64,000 nt of DNA from Burkholderia dolosa (lineage in GTDB: Bacteria; Pseudomonadota; Gammaproteobacteria; Burkholderiales; Burkholderiaceae), in contig NZ_CABVPR010000013.1 in the NCBI RefSeq assembly GCF_902499135.1, positions 36,974-100,973 on the forward strand, given 5' to 3'. This document shows positions 38,278 to 47,886 of the stretch, piece after piece. The notes beneath the pieces are model-generated. The model searched no databases. It was not told the origin of the DNA and saw nothing but the letters and a program-made list of their open reading frames with translations. Position numbers and translations under genes: made by a program. Positions within the stretch are counted from its first letter, which is position 1. The number at the start of each line of letters is the position of its first letter.

Positions 38278-39306
38278 TCAGCGCACCGGCGCGAGCTGCG
38301 CGATCGCGGCGCGCATGAAGCCGAGCAGCGTGTCGTCGACCCACGCGTCCTTCATCAGCGCCGGCTCGTTCGCCATCGCGTCGCGGAATTTCGCGTGCGT
38401 GGCCGGATCGTCGCCCGCGTAGCTGCGGAACAGATCGAGCCAGCGTTGCGCGAGCGCGCGGCCCTCCGGCGAGTCGGGCTGCTTGCCGGCCTCGAGCGCA
38501 TCGCGCACGTCGGCCACCAGCTGCGGCCATTCCATCGCGCGTTGCCCGTAGTGCGCACGCATGAAGCGGATCTCGTCCGGATTCAGATACTTCTCGAAGA
38601 TCCGCATCTTCGTTTCGGCCACGGCCTTCAGCACGTAGTCGCGCAATTCGGTCGAAATGCCGATCTTCGTCTGCATCGAAGGCTCGCGCTCGTGCATCAC
38701 GTTCAGCTTCGCGAGCAGCCGCGGGTCGCCGGCGGTGTCGCGCACGAGCTGCGTCATCCAGCGATCGGCGAGCGCGCGCACGCGGTCGTCCTCCGGCGGC
38801 ACGCCCGCATCGTGCAGCGCGCGCACGTCGGCGACGAGCGCGATCCATTCCGCATCGCCGGTCTGGCTCTTGCGGTACATCGGCATGCGCGCGAGTTCTT
38901 CATCGGAAAAATATTTGTCGTACACGGTCATCAACTCCAGTGTGGTGAGCCAATCGGACAGCTCCGGCTCCGTGCCCGCGGCGAGCTGCGCGTGCAGGCT
39001 CACGAGCCGCTCGCGCAACTGCGACGCTTGCGCGAGCTGACGGTCGAGCGACGCGATCTGCTTCGCGACGAGATCGACGAGCGGGGTGCCGGGCTGGTTC
39101 AGGTAATCGCCGATTTCGGCCAGCGACAGTCCGAAGCGACGCAGCGCCTGGATCTGGTGGAGCCGCGCGACGTCGTCGCGGTCGTACAGCCGGTAGCCGT
39201 TGTCGGCGCGCGCCGAAGGCGTCAGCAGGCCGATCGCGTGATAGTGATGAAGCGTGCGGACGGTCAGCCCGCTGCGTTTCGCCAGTTCTCCCACTTTCAG
39301 CCGCAT
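38278..39306 (-). CDS. MerR-family regulator with tandem TipAS domains
   Basis: 342 residues. The N-terminal MerR winged HTH (VGELAKRSGLTVRTLHHYHAIGLL) and dimer helix are followed by two TipAS-like domains: about residues 128-228 (YDKYFSDEEL...) and 238-335 (FEKYLNPDEI...), an internal duplication. TipAS domains capture antibiotics or other bulky ligands. It lies on the same strand just after the RND efflux operon, 120 bases from the channel gene, and has its own MerR-type promoter, so it may report a drug that the pump exports. Confidence 0.88.
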   Translation of the reverse strand: MRLKVGELAKRSGLTVRTLHHYHAIGLLTPSARADNGYRLYDRDDVARLHQIQALRRFGLSLAEIGDYLNQPGTPLVDLVAKQIASLDRQLAQASQLRERLVSLHAQLAAGTEPELSDWLTTLELMTVYDKYFSDEELARMPMYRKSQTGDAEWIALVADVRALHDAGVPPEDDRVRALADRWMTQLVRDTAGDPRLLAKLNVMHEREPSMQTKIGISTELRDYVLKAVAETKMRIFEKYLNPDEIRFMRAHYGQRAMEWPQLVADVRDALEAGKQPDSPEGRALAQRWLDLFRSYAGDDPATHAKFRDAMANEPALMKDAWVDDTLLGFMRAAIAQLAPVR

Positions 39307-39334
39307 GTTTCCCTCCGTTCGATGCGCACACTGG

Positions 39335-39365
39335 AGTGTCGAACGTTACGCTACGTGAGGGTCAA
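39335..39365 (-). promoter_or_regulatory. MerR-type promoter with 19-bp spacer
   Basis: Read on the minus strand: TTGACC (39365-39360), a 19-base spacer, then GACACT (39340-39335). The spacer contains ACGTAGCGTAACGT, an imperfect dyad. A 19-base spacer with a central dyad is the hallmark of promoters twisted into activity by MerR proteins. It points to autoregulation of the downstream regulator gene. Confidence 0.55.
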
Positions 39366-39425
39366 GCGGAAGTTCGAACGTCGGGCGCACCGGACGAGGC
39401 CGCGTGCGCCCGACGCAAGCCCGCG

Positions 39426-40961
39426 TCATCGCGCGGACGCAGCGACGCCGTTCGCGGCGGCGCGGGCTTGCGGGCTGCCGGCGTCGTTGCCGGCCTTGTC
39501 GAGCGACGGCGTGCCCATCGCCTGATAGAGCCGCGCGGTGTCCGCGAGCCGCGCGCCGGTCGCGCGGATTTCGTCGAGCCGCGCATTCCGGTACTGCAGC
39601 TCGCTCGCGCGCGCCGCGGACGGCGGCAGCGCGCCGAGCCGCACGCGTGCGGCCGCGTCGTCGTACGCGCCGCGCGCGGCCAGCGCCGCCCGCGACGACG
39701 CGTCGAGCGCTTCGGCATCGTGCTCGAGCGCGGCGAGCGAGTCGGCGACGTTCTGGAACGCGGCGAGCACCGTCTGCCGGTACTGGTCGACCGCGGCTTC
39801 GTAGCTCGCCTTCGCCGCGCGGCGCTGCGCGAGCAGCGCGCCGCCGTGGAAGATCGGCTGGCTCAGCGACGCGCCGACGTTCCAGATCGCGCCGGCGCCC
39901 GACAGCATCGTCGGCCAGCTGAATCCGCCTTTGCCCATCGCGGCGGACAGCGACAGCTGCGGGAACAGCTGCGCGGTCGCGACGCCGACTTCGGCTGCGG
40001 CCGCTTTCAGCCCCGCATCGGCCGCCTGGATGTCGGGGCGGCTTTGCAGCAGATCGGACGGCACGACGACAGGCACCTGCTCGGGCAGATGCAGATCGGC
40101 GAGTGCGAGATCGGCCGGCGGCCGGTCCGGCGTGCGGCCGATCAGCACCGCGAGCGCGTGGCGCGCGGAGTCGCGCTGCTGGCGCAGCGCGGGCAGGCTC
40201 GCGGCGAACGTGTCGGCGCTTTGCCGCGCGTTCAGCGCGTCGCTGCGCGACGCCGCGCCGAGCGCGTGGCGGCGTTCGGCATCGCGCGCCTGGTCGTTCG
40301 CGAGCGCGACGAGCCGCTCGGTCGTGTCGATCTGCGCGTTGAGCACCGACACCGTGATCGACGCGGTCACGATGTTCGCGGCGAGCGCGCGGCGCGCGGA
40401 TTCGAGCTGGAACGCGCTGACGTCGACGCGTTTTCCGAGCGCGCGATTCGCGAAGCGCGCGGCGCCGAACAGGTCGACCGTGTAGCTCGCCTGCAGCTGC
40501 CCGACGAACGTGTCGTACAGCAGCGTCGGCGCGCCGAGCGCCGGAATCGGCACGCCGAGCGCGCGCTGCCGCGTCGCCTGGCCGCCCGCGTCGATCGACG
40601 GCAGCAGCGAGCTGCCGATCTGCGCACGCAGCTGCTCGCGCGCGGCGTCCAGCGAATGCGCGGCCGCCGCGAGCGTCGGGCTGTTGCGCAACCCTTCGTC
40701 GACGAGCGCGTTCAGCGCATCGGAACGGTACTGTTTCCACCAGTCGGGCACCGGCTGCGCGCCGACCTCGAATCGTTGCGCGACGCCGTGCGCGGCAACG
40801 GTCTGCTCGAGCTGCGGTGCGGCGCCGTAATGCGCGGGCGACGGCAGTGCGGGCGGCTCGCCGCTCGGCGCGAACCATGCGCAGCCGGCCAGCGGCGCGG
40901 CGACGCTCGCCGCGGCGAGCGTGCGCAGCGTACGGGTTTTCAGCTTCATCGACAATTCCAT
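39426..40961 (-). CDS. RND efflux outer-membrane channel lipoprotein (NodT/OprM family)
   Basis: 511 residues from the ATG at 40961, two bases after the pump stop; GGGAG lies suitably upstream. A lipoprotein signal with lipobox LAGC (mature Cys near residue 26) anchors it to the outer membrane. Two outer-membrane-factor repeats are visible, with the signatures NQPIFHGG-like SLSQPIFHGGALLAQ and TVLAAFQNVADSLAALEHD. It forms the exit duct of the tripartite pump. Third gene of the adaptor-pump-channel operon. Confidence 0.92.
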   Translation of the reverse strand: MELSMKLKTRTLRTLAAASVAAPLAGCAWFAPSGEPPALPSPAHYGAAPQLEQTVAAHGVAQRFEVGAQPVPDWWKQYRSDALNALVDEGLRNSPTLAAAAHSLDAAREQLRAQIGSSLLPSIDAGGQATRQRALGVPIPALGAPTLLYDTFVGQLQASYTVDLFGAARFANRALGKRVDVSAFQLESARRALAANIVTASITVSVLNAQIDTTERLVALANDQARDAERRHALGAASRSDALNARQSADTFAASLPALRQQRDSARHALAVLIGRTPDRPPADLALADLHLPEQVPVVVPSDLLQSRPDIQAADAGLKAAAAEVGVATAQLFPQLSLSAAMGKGGFSWPTMLSGAGAIWNVGASLSQPIFHGGALLAQRRAAKASYEAAVDQYRQTVLAAFQNVADSLAALEHDAEALDASSRAALAARGAYDDAAARVRLGALPPSAARASELQYRNARLDEIRATGARLADTARLYQAMGTPSLDKAGNDAGSPQARAAANGVAASAR

Positions 40962-40963
40962 GG

Positions 40964-43900
40964 TCAGGCTCCCGACGGCGCGGCGGGCGGCGTGTCGCCG
41001 TCGTGCGGATCGCGCTCGTCGCGCTTCACGCGGAACCACGTCGCGTACAGCGCGGGCAGGTAGAACAGCGTCAGGACGGTCGCACTGGTGATGCCGCCCA
41101 TCAGCGCGGTCGCCATCGGCCCGAAGAAGTTCGAGCGCAGCAGCGGAATCAGCGCGAGCACGGCGGCCGCGGCGGTCAGCGTGATCGGCCGGAAGCGCCG
41201 CACGGTCGCGCCGACGATCGCGTCGAAGCGCCCGTGGCCCGCTGCGATGTCCTGTTCGATCTGGTCGACGAGGATCACCGAGTTGCGCATGATGATCCCG
41301 AACATCGCGATCACGCCGAGCATCGCGACGAAGCCGAACGGCTGGCCGAACAGCAGCAGCGTGCCGACGACGCCGATCAGCCCGAGCGGCGCGGTCAGCA
41401 CGACCATCAGCACGCGCGAGAAGCTCTGCAGCTGGATCATCAGCAGCGTGAACACCGCGATCGCCATCAGCGGCATCTGTGCGTTGATCGACGTCTGCGC
41501 CTTCGCGCTTTCCTCGACCGACCCGCCGATGTTGATCTGATAGCCGACCGGCAGTTGCGCGCGCAACGCATCGAGCTTGCCGTCGATCGCGTGCGTGACG
41601 TCGATGCCCTGCGCGCCCGCACGCACGTCGGACTGCACGGTGATCGTCGGCTGGCGGTCGCGCTCCCAGACGACGCCGTATTCGAGCGCCGGCGTGAAGC
41701 TGCCGAGCGAGCCGAGCGGCACGGGGCCGTTCGGCGTCGGCATCGCGAGGCCCGCGAGCTTCGCCGGATCGACGCGATCGGCCTGCGGCGCACGCAGGTC
41801 GACCGCGATCAGCTTGTCGCGTTCGCGGTACTGCGTGACGGTCGTGCCGGACAGCGTCATCGCGAGGAAGCCCGACACGTCCTGCGACGTGACGTTCAGC
41901 TCGCGCGCCTTCTTCTGGTCGATCTCGAAGCGCACCGAGCGCTCGGCCGGCTCGTCCCAGTCGAACTGGACGTTCACGGTGCGCGCGTCGCCGCGCATCG
42001 TCGCCGCGACCTTCTCGGCGATCGAGCGGACCGTCGCGATGTCGTCGCCGCTCACGCGGAACTGCACCGGATAGCCGACCGGCGGCCCGTTTTCCAGCCG
42101 CGACAGCCGCCAGCGCACGGCCGGAAACCGGTCGCGCAGCGTGGTTTCGAGCCACGTCGCGAGCTGCTCGCGGTCCTTCACCGACTTCGCGGTGATCACG
42201 AACTGCGCGAAGTTCGGCAACTGCAGCTGCTGGTCGAGCGGCAGATAGAAGCGCGGCGCGCCGCTGCCGACGAAGCTCACCACGTGGTCGATCTCCGGCC
42301 GCTTGTCGAGCGCCTTCTCGACGCGCTCGGTCTCGCGCAGCGTCGCCGCGAACGACGCGCCTTCGGGCAGCCGCAGGTCGACCAGCAGCTCGGGGCGATC
42401 GGAGCTCGGGAAGAACTGCTGCGGTACGAGCGAGAAGCCCATCATCGCGACGACGAACAGCACGACCGTGATCAGCAGCACGACGAAGCGCCGCTCGATG
42501 CACCAGTCGATCCAGCCGCGCAGCCGCCGGTAGAAGCGCGTGTCGTAAATGTCGTGCTCGTGATCGTCCGGCAGGTGCGCTTCGTGCGCGTGCTTCTTGC
42601 GCTCCGGCAGCAGGTGATAGCCGAGCAGCGGAATCAGCACGACCGCCGCGAACCACGACGCGATCAGCGCGATCGCCGACACCTCGAAGATCGAGCGCGT
42701 GTATTCGCCGGTGCTCGACTTCGCGAGCGCGATCGGCAGAAAGCCCGACACCGTGACGAGCGTGCCGGTCAGCATCGGGAACGCGGTGCTGGTGTACGCG
42801 AACGCGGCGGCGCGCGCGCGGCTGTAGCCCTGTTCGAGCTTCACGGCCATCATCTCGACCGCGATGATCGCGTCGTCGACGAGCAGCCCGAGCGCGAGCA
42901 CCAGCGTGCCGAGCGACACCTTGTGCAGCCCGATGTCGAACAGGTACATGAACAGCGCCGTCACCGCGAGCACAACCGGGATCGAGATCACGACGACCAT
43001 GCCGGTGCGCAGGCCGAGCGACACGAGGCTCACGATCAGCACGATCGCGACCGCTTCGGCGACCGCTTCGAGGAAGTCGTCGACCGAATGCGACACGGCG
43101 TGCGGCATGCTCGACACTTCTGTCAGCTTCAGCCCGGCCGGCAGTTGCGCCTGCAACTCCTTCGATTCGGCATCGAGCGCCTTGCCGAGCCGGATCACGT
43201 CGCCGCCGGGCTGCATCGTCACGCCGATGCCGAGCACGGCCTTGCCGCGGCCGTCCGCGCCGATCGCGCGCATCTGCGTGACTTGTGGATCGTCGTAGCC
43301 GCGCTTCACCGTCGCGAGATCGCCGAGCCGGAACGTGCGGCCGTTGATGCGGATCAGCGTGTCGGCGATCGCGGCGACGTTGTCGAACTGGCCGCTCGGC
43401 CGCACGTATACGCGATCGTCGGCCGTCGTCAGCACGCCGCCGGACGATACGTCGTTCTGCGCGTTGATCGCCTGCGCGAGCTGCTGCGGCGAAATGCCGA
43501 GGCGCGTGAGCTGCGCGTTGTCGGCCTCGATGAAGATCCGCTGGCCGGGGTCGCCGAAATAGTCGACCTTGCCGACGCCCGGCACGCGCAGCAGCACGGT
43601 GCGCAGCTGGTCCGCGTAGTCGTGCAGCTGCGCGGGCGTGAAGCCATCGCCCTCGAGCGTCCAGATGTTGGTGTAGACGTCGCCGAATTCGTCGTTGAAG
43701 AACGGGCCCTGGACGCCCGGCGGCAGCGTGTAGCCGATGTCGCCGACCTTCTTGCGGATCTGGTACCAGGTCTCCGGCACGTCCTTGACCGGCGCGGAAT
43801 CCTTCATCGTGAAGAAGATCAGCGATTCGCCGGGGCGCGAATAGCTGCGCAGGAAATCGATCGCCGGCGTTTCCTGCAGCTTGCGGCCGATCCGGTCGGT

Positions 43901-44116
43901 CACCTGCTCCTGCACCTGCCGCGCGGTCGCGCCGGGCCACAGCGTGCGGATCACCATCACGCGGAACGTGAACGGCGGGTCTTCGGACTGCGCGAGGCGC
44001 GTGTACGCGAGGATGCCCGCGAGCGTCGCGAGCGCGATCAGATAGACGACCAGCGCCTGGTGGCGCAGCGCCCACGCGGACAGGTTGAAGCGGCTTTCTT
44101 CGCGGGACGCACTCAT
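40964..44116 (-). CDS. RND efflux pump inner-membrane subunit
   Basis: 1050 residues from the ATG at 44116. HAE1-type RND exporter with 12 helices and two large periplasmic loops. The proton-relay Asp pair is in LGLLVDDAIIAVEMM (TM4), and MRNSVILVDQIEQDI lies in the TM10-TM11 region. N-terminus SAWALRHQALVVYLIALATLAG is TM1. The central cytoplasmic loop has an unusual His/Asp cluster (ERKKHAHEAHLPDDHEHD). The start overlaps the adaptor stop (ATGA). Substrate class unknown; toxic organics or antibiotics are likely. Confidence 0.94.
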   Translation of the reverse strand: MSASREESRFNLSAWALRHQALVVYLIALATLAGILAYTRLAQSEDPPFTFRVMVIRTLWPGATARQVQEQVTDRIGRKLQETPAIDFLRSYSRPGESLIFFTMKDSAPVKDVPETWYQIRKKVGDIGYTLPPGVQGPFFNDEFGDVYTNIWTLEGDGFTPAQLHDYADQLRTVLLRVPGVGKVDYFGDPGQRIFIEADNAQLTRLGISPQQLAQAINAQNDVSSGGVLTTADDRVYVRPSGQFDNVAAIADTLIRINGRTFRLGDLATVKRGYDDPQVTQMRAIGADGRGKAVLGIGVTMQPGGDVIRLGKALDAESKELQAQLPAGLKLTEVSSMPHAVSHSVDDFLEAVAEAVAIVLIVSLVSLGLRTGMVVVISIPVVLAVTALFMYLFDIGLHKVSLGTLVLALGLLVDDAIIAVEMMAVKLEQGYSRARAAAFAYTSTAFPMLTGTLVTVSGFLPIALAKSSTGEYTRSIFEVSAIALIASWFAAVVLIPLLGYHLLPERKKHAHEAHLPDDHEHDIYDTRFYRRLRGWIDWCIERRFVVLLITVVLFVVAMMGFSLVPQQFFPSSDRPELLVDLRLPEGASFAATLRETERVEKALDKRPEIDHVVSFVGSGAPRFYLPLDQQLQLPNFAQFVITAKSVKDREQLATWLETTLRDRFPAVRWRLSRLENGPPVGYPVQFRVSGDDIATVRSIAEKVAATMRGDARTVNVQFDWDEPAERSVRFEIDQKKARELNVTSQDVSGFLAMTLSGTTVTQYRERDKLIAVDLRAPQADRVDPAKLAGLAMPTPNGPVPLGSLGSFTPALEYGVVWERDRQPTITVQSDVRAGAQGIDVTHAIDGKLDALRAQLPVGYQINIGGSVEESAKAQTSINAQMPLMAIAVFTLLMIQLQSFSRVLMVVLTAPLGLIGVVGTLLLFGQPFGFVAMLGVIAMFGIIMRNSVILVDQIEQDIAAGHGRFDAIVGATVRRFRPITLTAAAAVLALIPLLRSNFFGPMATALMGGITSATVLTLFYLPALYATWFRVKRDERDPHDGDTPPAAPSGA

Positions 44117-45222
44117 GACGCGAAGTCCTCCGGATGCAGCGGCGCGATCGGGCGGACCTTCTCGCCGGCGCTGACCGTATGCACGCCTTGCAGCACCACG
44201 CGCTCGCCGGGCTGCAGCCCGTGCGACACGGTCACGGTACGCTCGTTGAAGCGCGCGACGTCGACGCGGCGCAGCTCGAGCGTGTCGTCCTTCGTGCGCA
44301 CGACCCACACGGCCGGATGCGGGCCGTCGTGGAACAGCGCGGTCGCGGGCAGCGTGATCGGCTGCGCGCCGCCGTCGGCCGGCGCGCCGTCGAACGCGAC
44401 GTTCGCGGTCATCCCGAGGCGGATCGCCGGGTCGGGCGCGGCGAGCGCGAGCTTTACGCGGTACGTGCGGCTTTGCGGATCGGCGGCCGGCGCGACTTCG
44501 CGCACCTTCGCCGCGAACTGGCGGCCCGGCAGCGACGGCAGCGTGACCGTGGCGGCGCGACCGGGCGCGAGCGACGCGAGCGCGGCCTCGGGCACGTCGC
44601 TGACGACGTCGACGTCGCCGGCCCACGCGAGCTGGTAGACGGGCTGCCCGGCCGACACGTTCTGGCCGGTGTCGGCCTGTTCGGCGGTGATGTAGCCCGC
44701 ATGATCGGCGACGAGCGTCGCATAGCGCAGCTGGTTGCGGGCCAGCGCGAGCTGCTGCTGCGCCTGGTCGCGCTGCGCGAGCGCGGACGCGTAGCTGTCT
44801 TCCGTCTGCTCGAGCTGCGCGGTCGCGATCAGGTTCTCCCGCGCCTGCGCGCGATCGCGGTCGAGCTGCTGCTTCGCGAACGCGAGGCGATGCGCGGCCG
44901 CATCGAGCTGCGCCTGCGCGCTCGCCGCGTTCCTTTCGACGTCGGACGGATCGAGCAGCGCGACGACCTGGCCGGCCTTCACCGTATCGCCGAGCCGCAC
45001 CTTGCGCTCGACGATCTTGCCCGCGATGCGGAACGACAGCGGCGTCGCGTAGCGCGGCTGGATTTCGCCGGGCAGCGTACGCACGGCGGCCGCGCCGTCG
45101 GCGCGCGCGGGCAGCGCGACGACGGGCCGCGGCGCGGGCGGCGCGGATTCTTTCGGATGGCAGGCAGCGACGACGAGCGCGACGCCGATCAGCAGCGCGG
45201 CGCGGGAACCGGAGCGATTCAC
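44113..45222 (-). CDS. RND efflux periplasmic adaptor lipoprotein
   Basis: 369 residues from a GTG at 45222 (NRSGSRAALLIGVALVVAAC). A lipoprotein signal with Cys near residue 22 anchors it in the inner membrane. Membrane-fusion protein layout: lipoyl-like half motif GKIVERKVRLGDTVKAGQVVALLDP, a coiled-coil hairpin (about residues 95-165), second lipoyl half, and beta-barrel domain. The upstream frame, to 45411, is Arg/Cys-rich and crosses the promoter, so it is not used. First gene of the efflux operon, divergent from a TetR repressor. Confidence 0.92.
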   Translation of the reverse strand: MNRSGSRAALLIGVALVVAACHPKESAPPAPRPVVALPARADGAAAVRTLPGEIQPRYATPLSFRIAGKIVERKVRLGDTVKAGQVVALLDPSDVERNAASAQAQLDAAAHRLAFAKQQLDRDRAQARENLIATAQLEQTEDSYASALAQRDQAQQQLALARNQLRYATLVADHAGYITAEQADTGQNVSAGQPVYQLAWAGDVDVVSDVPEAALASLAPGRAATVTLPSLPGRQFAAKVREVAPAADPQSRTYRVKLALAAPDPAIRLGMTANVAFDGAPADGGAQPITLPATALFHDGPHPAVWVVRTKDDTLELRRVDVARFNERTVTVSHGLQPGERVVLQGVHTVSAGEKVRPIAPLHPEDFAS

Positions 45223-45346
45223 GAAACCCCCAGGTGAGGTGAGCGGAACGAGGCCGGCAAGCGCAGCGGCGCTTGCCCCGAGTGGCGCGGACAGCGGTGC
45301 GCACGGACAGACGAACGAGACCGTTCGGAAACTGTGGCGAATTCTA

Positions 45347-45360
45347 ATACACACCTGTAT
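45347..45360. promoter_or_regulatory. TetR-type operator inside the efflux promoter
   Basis: ATACA-CACC-TGTAT, a perfect 5-4-5 palindrome. Read on the minus strand, it sits between a TTGCAT (-35-like) and a TAGAAT (-10-like) element spaced 18 bases apart, so a bound repressor would block the efflux promoter. It lies 50 bases before the tetR-like gene as well. Confidence 0.6.
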
Positions 45361-45409
45361 CCGAATGCAAAGATGAATCCGAAAGGAGAACGGTGCTAGA
45401 CTGCGCGGC

Positions 45410-46030
45410 ATGAAAACACAGCGCTTAACTCGCGAGCAGAGCAGGGACCAGACGCGCGAACGTCTGCTGAATGCCGCGCACAGGATTTTTCTGAAGAAGG
45501 GCTATGTCGCGGCGAGCGTCGAGGACATCGCGGCGGCGGCCGGCTATACGCGCGGCGCGTTCTATTCGAATTTCCGCAGCAAGTCGGAGCTGCTGCTGGA
45601 ACTGCTCGAGCGCGACCACGCGTCGGTGCGGGCCGATTTCGAGGCGATCTTCGAAGAAGGCGGGCCGCGCGAGCAGATGGAATCGACCGCGCTCGCGTAC
45701 TACAGCACGCTCTTTCGCGACGACGAATACTCGCTGCTGTGGGGCGAGGCGAAGCTGCAGGCAGCGCGCGACGCGAAGTTCCGCGTCCGCTTCAACCAGT
45801 TTCTGCACGGCAAGCGCATGCAGATGGCGGAGTTCATCGAGCGCTTCGCCGAGCGTGCCGGCACGCCGCTGCTGCTGCCGGCCGAAACGCTCGCGTTCGG
45901 GCTGATGTGCCTGTGCGACGGCGTGCAGTCGTATCACACGGCCGATCCGCAGCACGTGTCGGCCAATGCGGCCGAAGCCGTGCTCGCCGGGTTCTTCGCG
46001 CGCGTCGTGCTCGGGCGCGCGCCGGACTGA
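45410..46030 (+). CDS. TetR/AcrR-family repressor of the adjacent efflux operon
   Basis: 206 residues. The N-terminal HTH spans about residues 12-60 (RERLLNAAHRIFLKKGYVAASVEDIAAAAGYTRGAFYSNFRSKSEL), the classic TetR/AcrR pattern; the helical C-terminal half is the ligand pocket. It is divergent from the RND operon and faces the palindrome inside that promoter, so it most likely represses the pump until a substrate binds (inference). Confidence 0.92.
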   Translation: MKTQRLTREQSRDQTRERLLNAAHRIFLKKGYVAASVEDIAAAAGYTRGAFYSNFRSKSELLLELLERDHASVRADFEAIFEEGGPREQMESTALAYYSTLFRDDEYSLLWGEAKLQAARDAKFRVRFNQFLHGKRMQMAEFIERFAERAGTPLLLPAETLAFGLMCLCDGVQSYHTADPQHVSANAAEAVLAGFFARVVLGRAPD

Positions 46031-46049
46031 GCGCGGCCCGGTCGCTGCG

Positions 46050-47783
46050 TCAGCGTTCGCCGGTCATCCGCCGATACGCGTCGAGCAGCGACGTCTTGTA
46101 GACGACGCCCGCGAGCGTCGGCTCCGCTTCGCTTTCGATCACCGGCAGCCGCTCGCCCTGGAACGCCATGAAGCGCTCGAGCGCCGTGGCGAGCGGCATG
46201 TCGGGCGTGAGCAGCGGAAACGGCGTGTGCGCGTAGTGCGCGGCGGTCTTGTCCGACGTGTCGCGCCGATCGAGCAGGTCGGACGTGATGTCCTTCAGCG
46301 CGACCGCGCCGCGAAAGCGGCCGGCGTCGTCGGTGACGTACAGATACTTGACCGGATATTCGAGAAACACGCGGGTCATGTCGGCGACGCTCGCGGTGAG
46401 CGGCACGACCGTCTGCGCAGGCTGGATCAGCTCGCGCATCTGCGTGGTGCGCAGCCGCAGCCGCTCCTGCGCGTCCTGATGGTGACGCAGCGTGATCTCG
46501 TACATCGACGTCGTGCCCGTCGCGCGCGCGGCGAAATAGGCGACCACGCACGACACCAGCAGCGGCAGCACGACCTGATAGCTGAGCGTCATCTCGAAGA
46601 TCATCAGGATCGCCATCAGCGGCGCCTGCGTCGCGCCGGCCATGAACGCGCCCATCCCGACGATCGCGTACGCGAAGTACGCGGACGTGTGGCCGGGCCA
46701 CAGCGCCTGCATCCCGAGCCCGAACAGCGAGCCGAATACCGCGCCGACGAACAGCGTCGGCGTGAACACGCCGCCGATCGCGCCGGAGCCCGCAGTCGCG
46801 GCGGTCGCGATCACCTTGAACACGAGCACGGCGACGAGCGCGTGCCAGGTCCACGGCGAATGCAGGATGTGGTTCACGACGCTGTAGCCGTTGCCCCATA
46901 CGTCGGGAATCCACACCGAGATCACGCCGACGACGAGGCCGCCGAGCGCGAGCCGCACCGGCAGCGGCACCGGCAAGCGCTTGAACTGGCGCTTCGACGC
47001 GTCGAGCAGATGCAGGAACTGCGGCGCGAGCACGCCGCACAGCGCGCCGAGCACGACGAACGGCAGCACCTCCGCGCCGGTGACGGCCGGGAACACCGGC
47101 ATCTCGTACGGCGGCCGATAGCCGGCGAACTCGCGCATCACGATGTTCGCGACGACCGACGCGACGACCATCGGCCCGAAGCTTTCCATCGCGATCGTGC
47201 CGAGCACGATTTCCGACACGAAGAACGCGCCGGCGATCGGCGCGTTGTACGCGGACGTGATGCCGGCTGCGGCGCCGCACGCGACGAGCAGCCGCAGCCG
47301 CGGCGGATCGAAGTGCACGAAGCGGCCGACGAGCGAGGCGGCGAGCGCCGCGAGCTGCACCATCGGACCTTCGCGGCCGATCGAGCCGCCGCTGCCGATC
47401 GTCAGCAGCGACGACACGCTGCGCCACAGGCTTTGCCGGACCGGCACGATGCCGTCGCCGAGCGCGACGGCCTCCATGTAGTCGGTGTTGCCCGACGCGC
47501 GGTTGCCGCGCATCGCGAACAGCAGCACGCAGCCGGCGAGAAAGCCGCCGGCGGCCGGCAGCCAGAAGCGCACGTACCACGGCAGCCCGCGCGCCATCTG
47601 GACGAAGCTGCCGCTGTGCCCGGCGATCGCGTACTGCATCAGATCGATGCCTTCCCGGAACGCGATGGTCGCGAACGCGCCGCCGACGCCGACGATCGCC
47701 GACCAGATCAGCATCGTATGGGCGTCCGACAGGCGGAACAGCGTTTGAGCGCGCGTACGCAGCTTCAGCAGGAACGAGAGCAC
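46050..47783 (-). CDS. ClC-family chloride channel/transporter with CBS domains
   Basis: 577 residues from a GTG at 47783; an ATG at 47924 would add 47 residues that overlap the yeiH end and look unrelated. ClC fold with the gating-glutamate motif GREGP (Glu138) and an N-terminal GNRASGNTDYMEAV region; a second conserved block is AAAGITSAYNAPIAGAFFVSEIV. The C-terminal 120 residues form a pair of CBS domains, which bind nucleotides and regulate the channel. In bacteria these proteins exchange chloride for protons and aid acid survival. It converges with the TetR gene. Confidence 0.88.
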   Translation of the reverse strand: MLSFLLKLRTRAQTLFRLSDAHTMLIWSAIVGVGGAFATIAFREGIDLMQYAIAGHSGSFVQMARGLPWYVRFWLPAAGGFLAGCVLLFAMRGNRASGNTDYMEAVALGDGIVPVRQSLWRSVSSLLTIGSGGSIGREGPMVQLAALAASLVGRFVHFDPPRLRLLVACGAAAGITSAYNAPIAGAFFVSEIVLGTIAMESFGPMVVASVVANIVMREFAGYRPPYEMPVFPAVTGAEVLPFVVLGALCGVLAPQFLHLLDASKRQFKRLPVPLPVRLALGGLVVGVISVWIPDVWGNGYSVVNHILHSPWTWHALVAVLVFKVIATAATAGSGAIGGVFTPTLFVGAVFGSLFGLGMQALWPGHTSAYFAYAIVGMGAFMAGATQAPLMAILMIFEMTLSYQVVLPLLVSCVVAYFAARATGTTSMYEITLRHHQDAQERLRLRTTQMRELIQPAQTVVPLTASVADMTRVFLEYPVKYLYVTDDAGRFRGAVALKDITSDLLDRRDTSDKTAAHYAHTPFPLLTPDMPLATALERFMAFQGERLPVIESEAEPTLAGVVYKTSLLDAYRRMTGER

Positions 47784-47886
47784 GGCCGAGAGGGGGCGAT
47801 GGAAAACGACGCGAAGGATAGCACTGCGCCGCGCCCGCGGGACCTTCCCGTCGGGCGCGGCGTGCGATGAGGGGCGGGCGTGCGGT

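Noticed and set aside
39426-44075. 1549-codon minus-strand frame that ends with the outer-membrane channel
   Set aside because: Only the last 511 residues, from 40961, are the channel lipoprotein; the rest is an out-of-phase reading of the pump gene.
40817-44638. 1273-codon plus-strand frame opposite the RND pump
   Set aside because: Antisense shadow of a well-defined RND pump gene; no motif.
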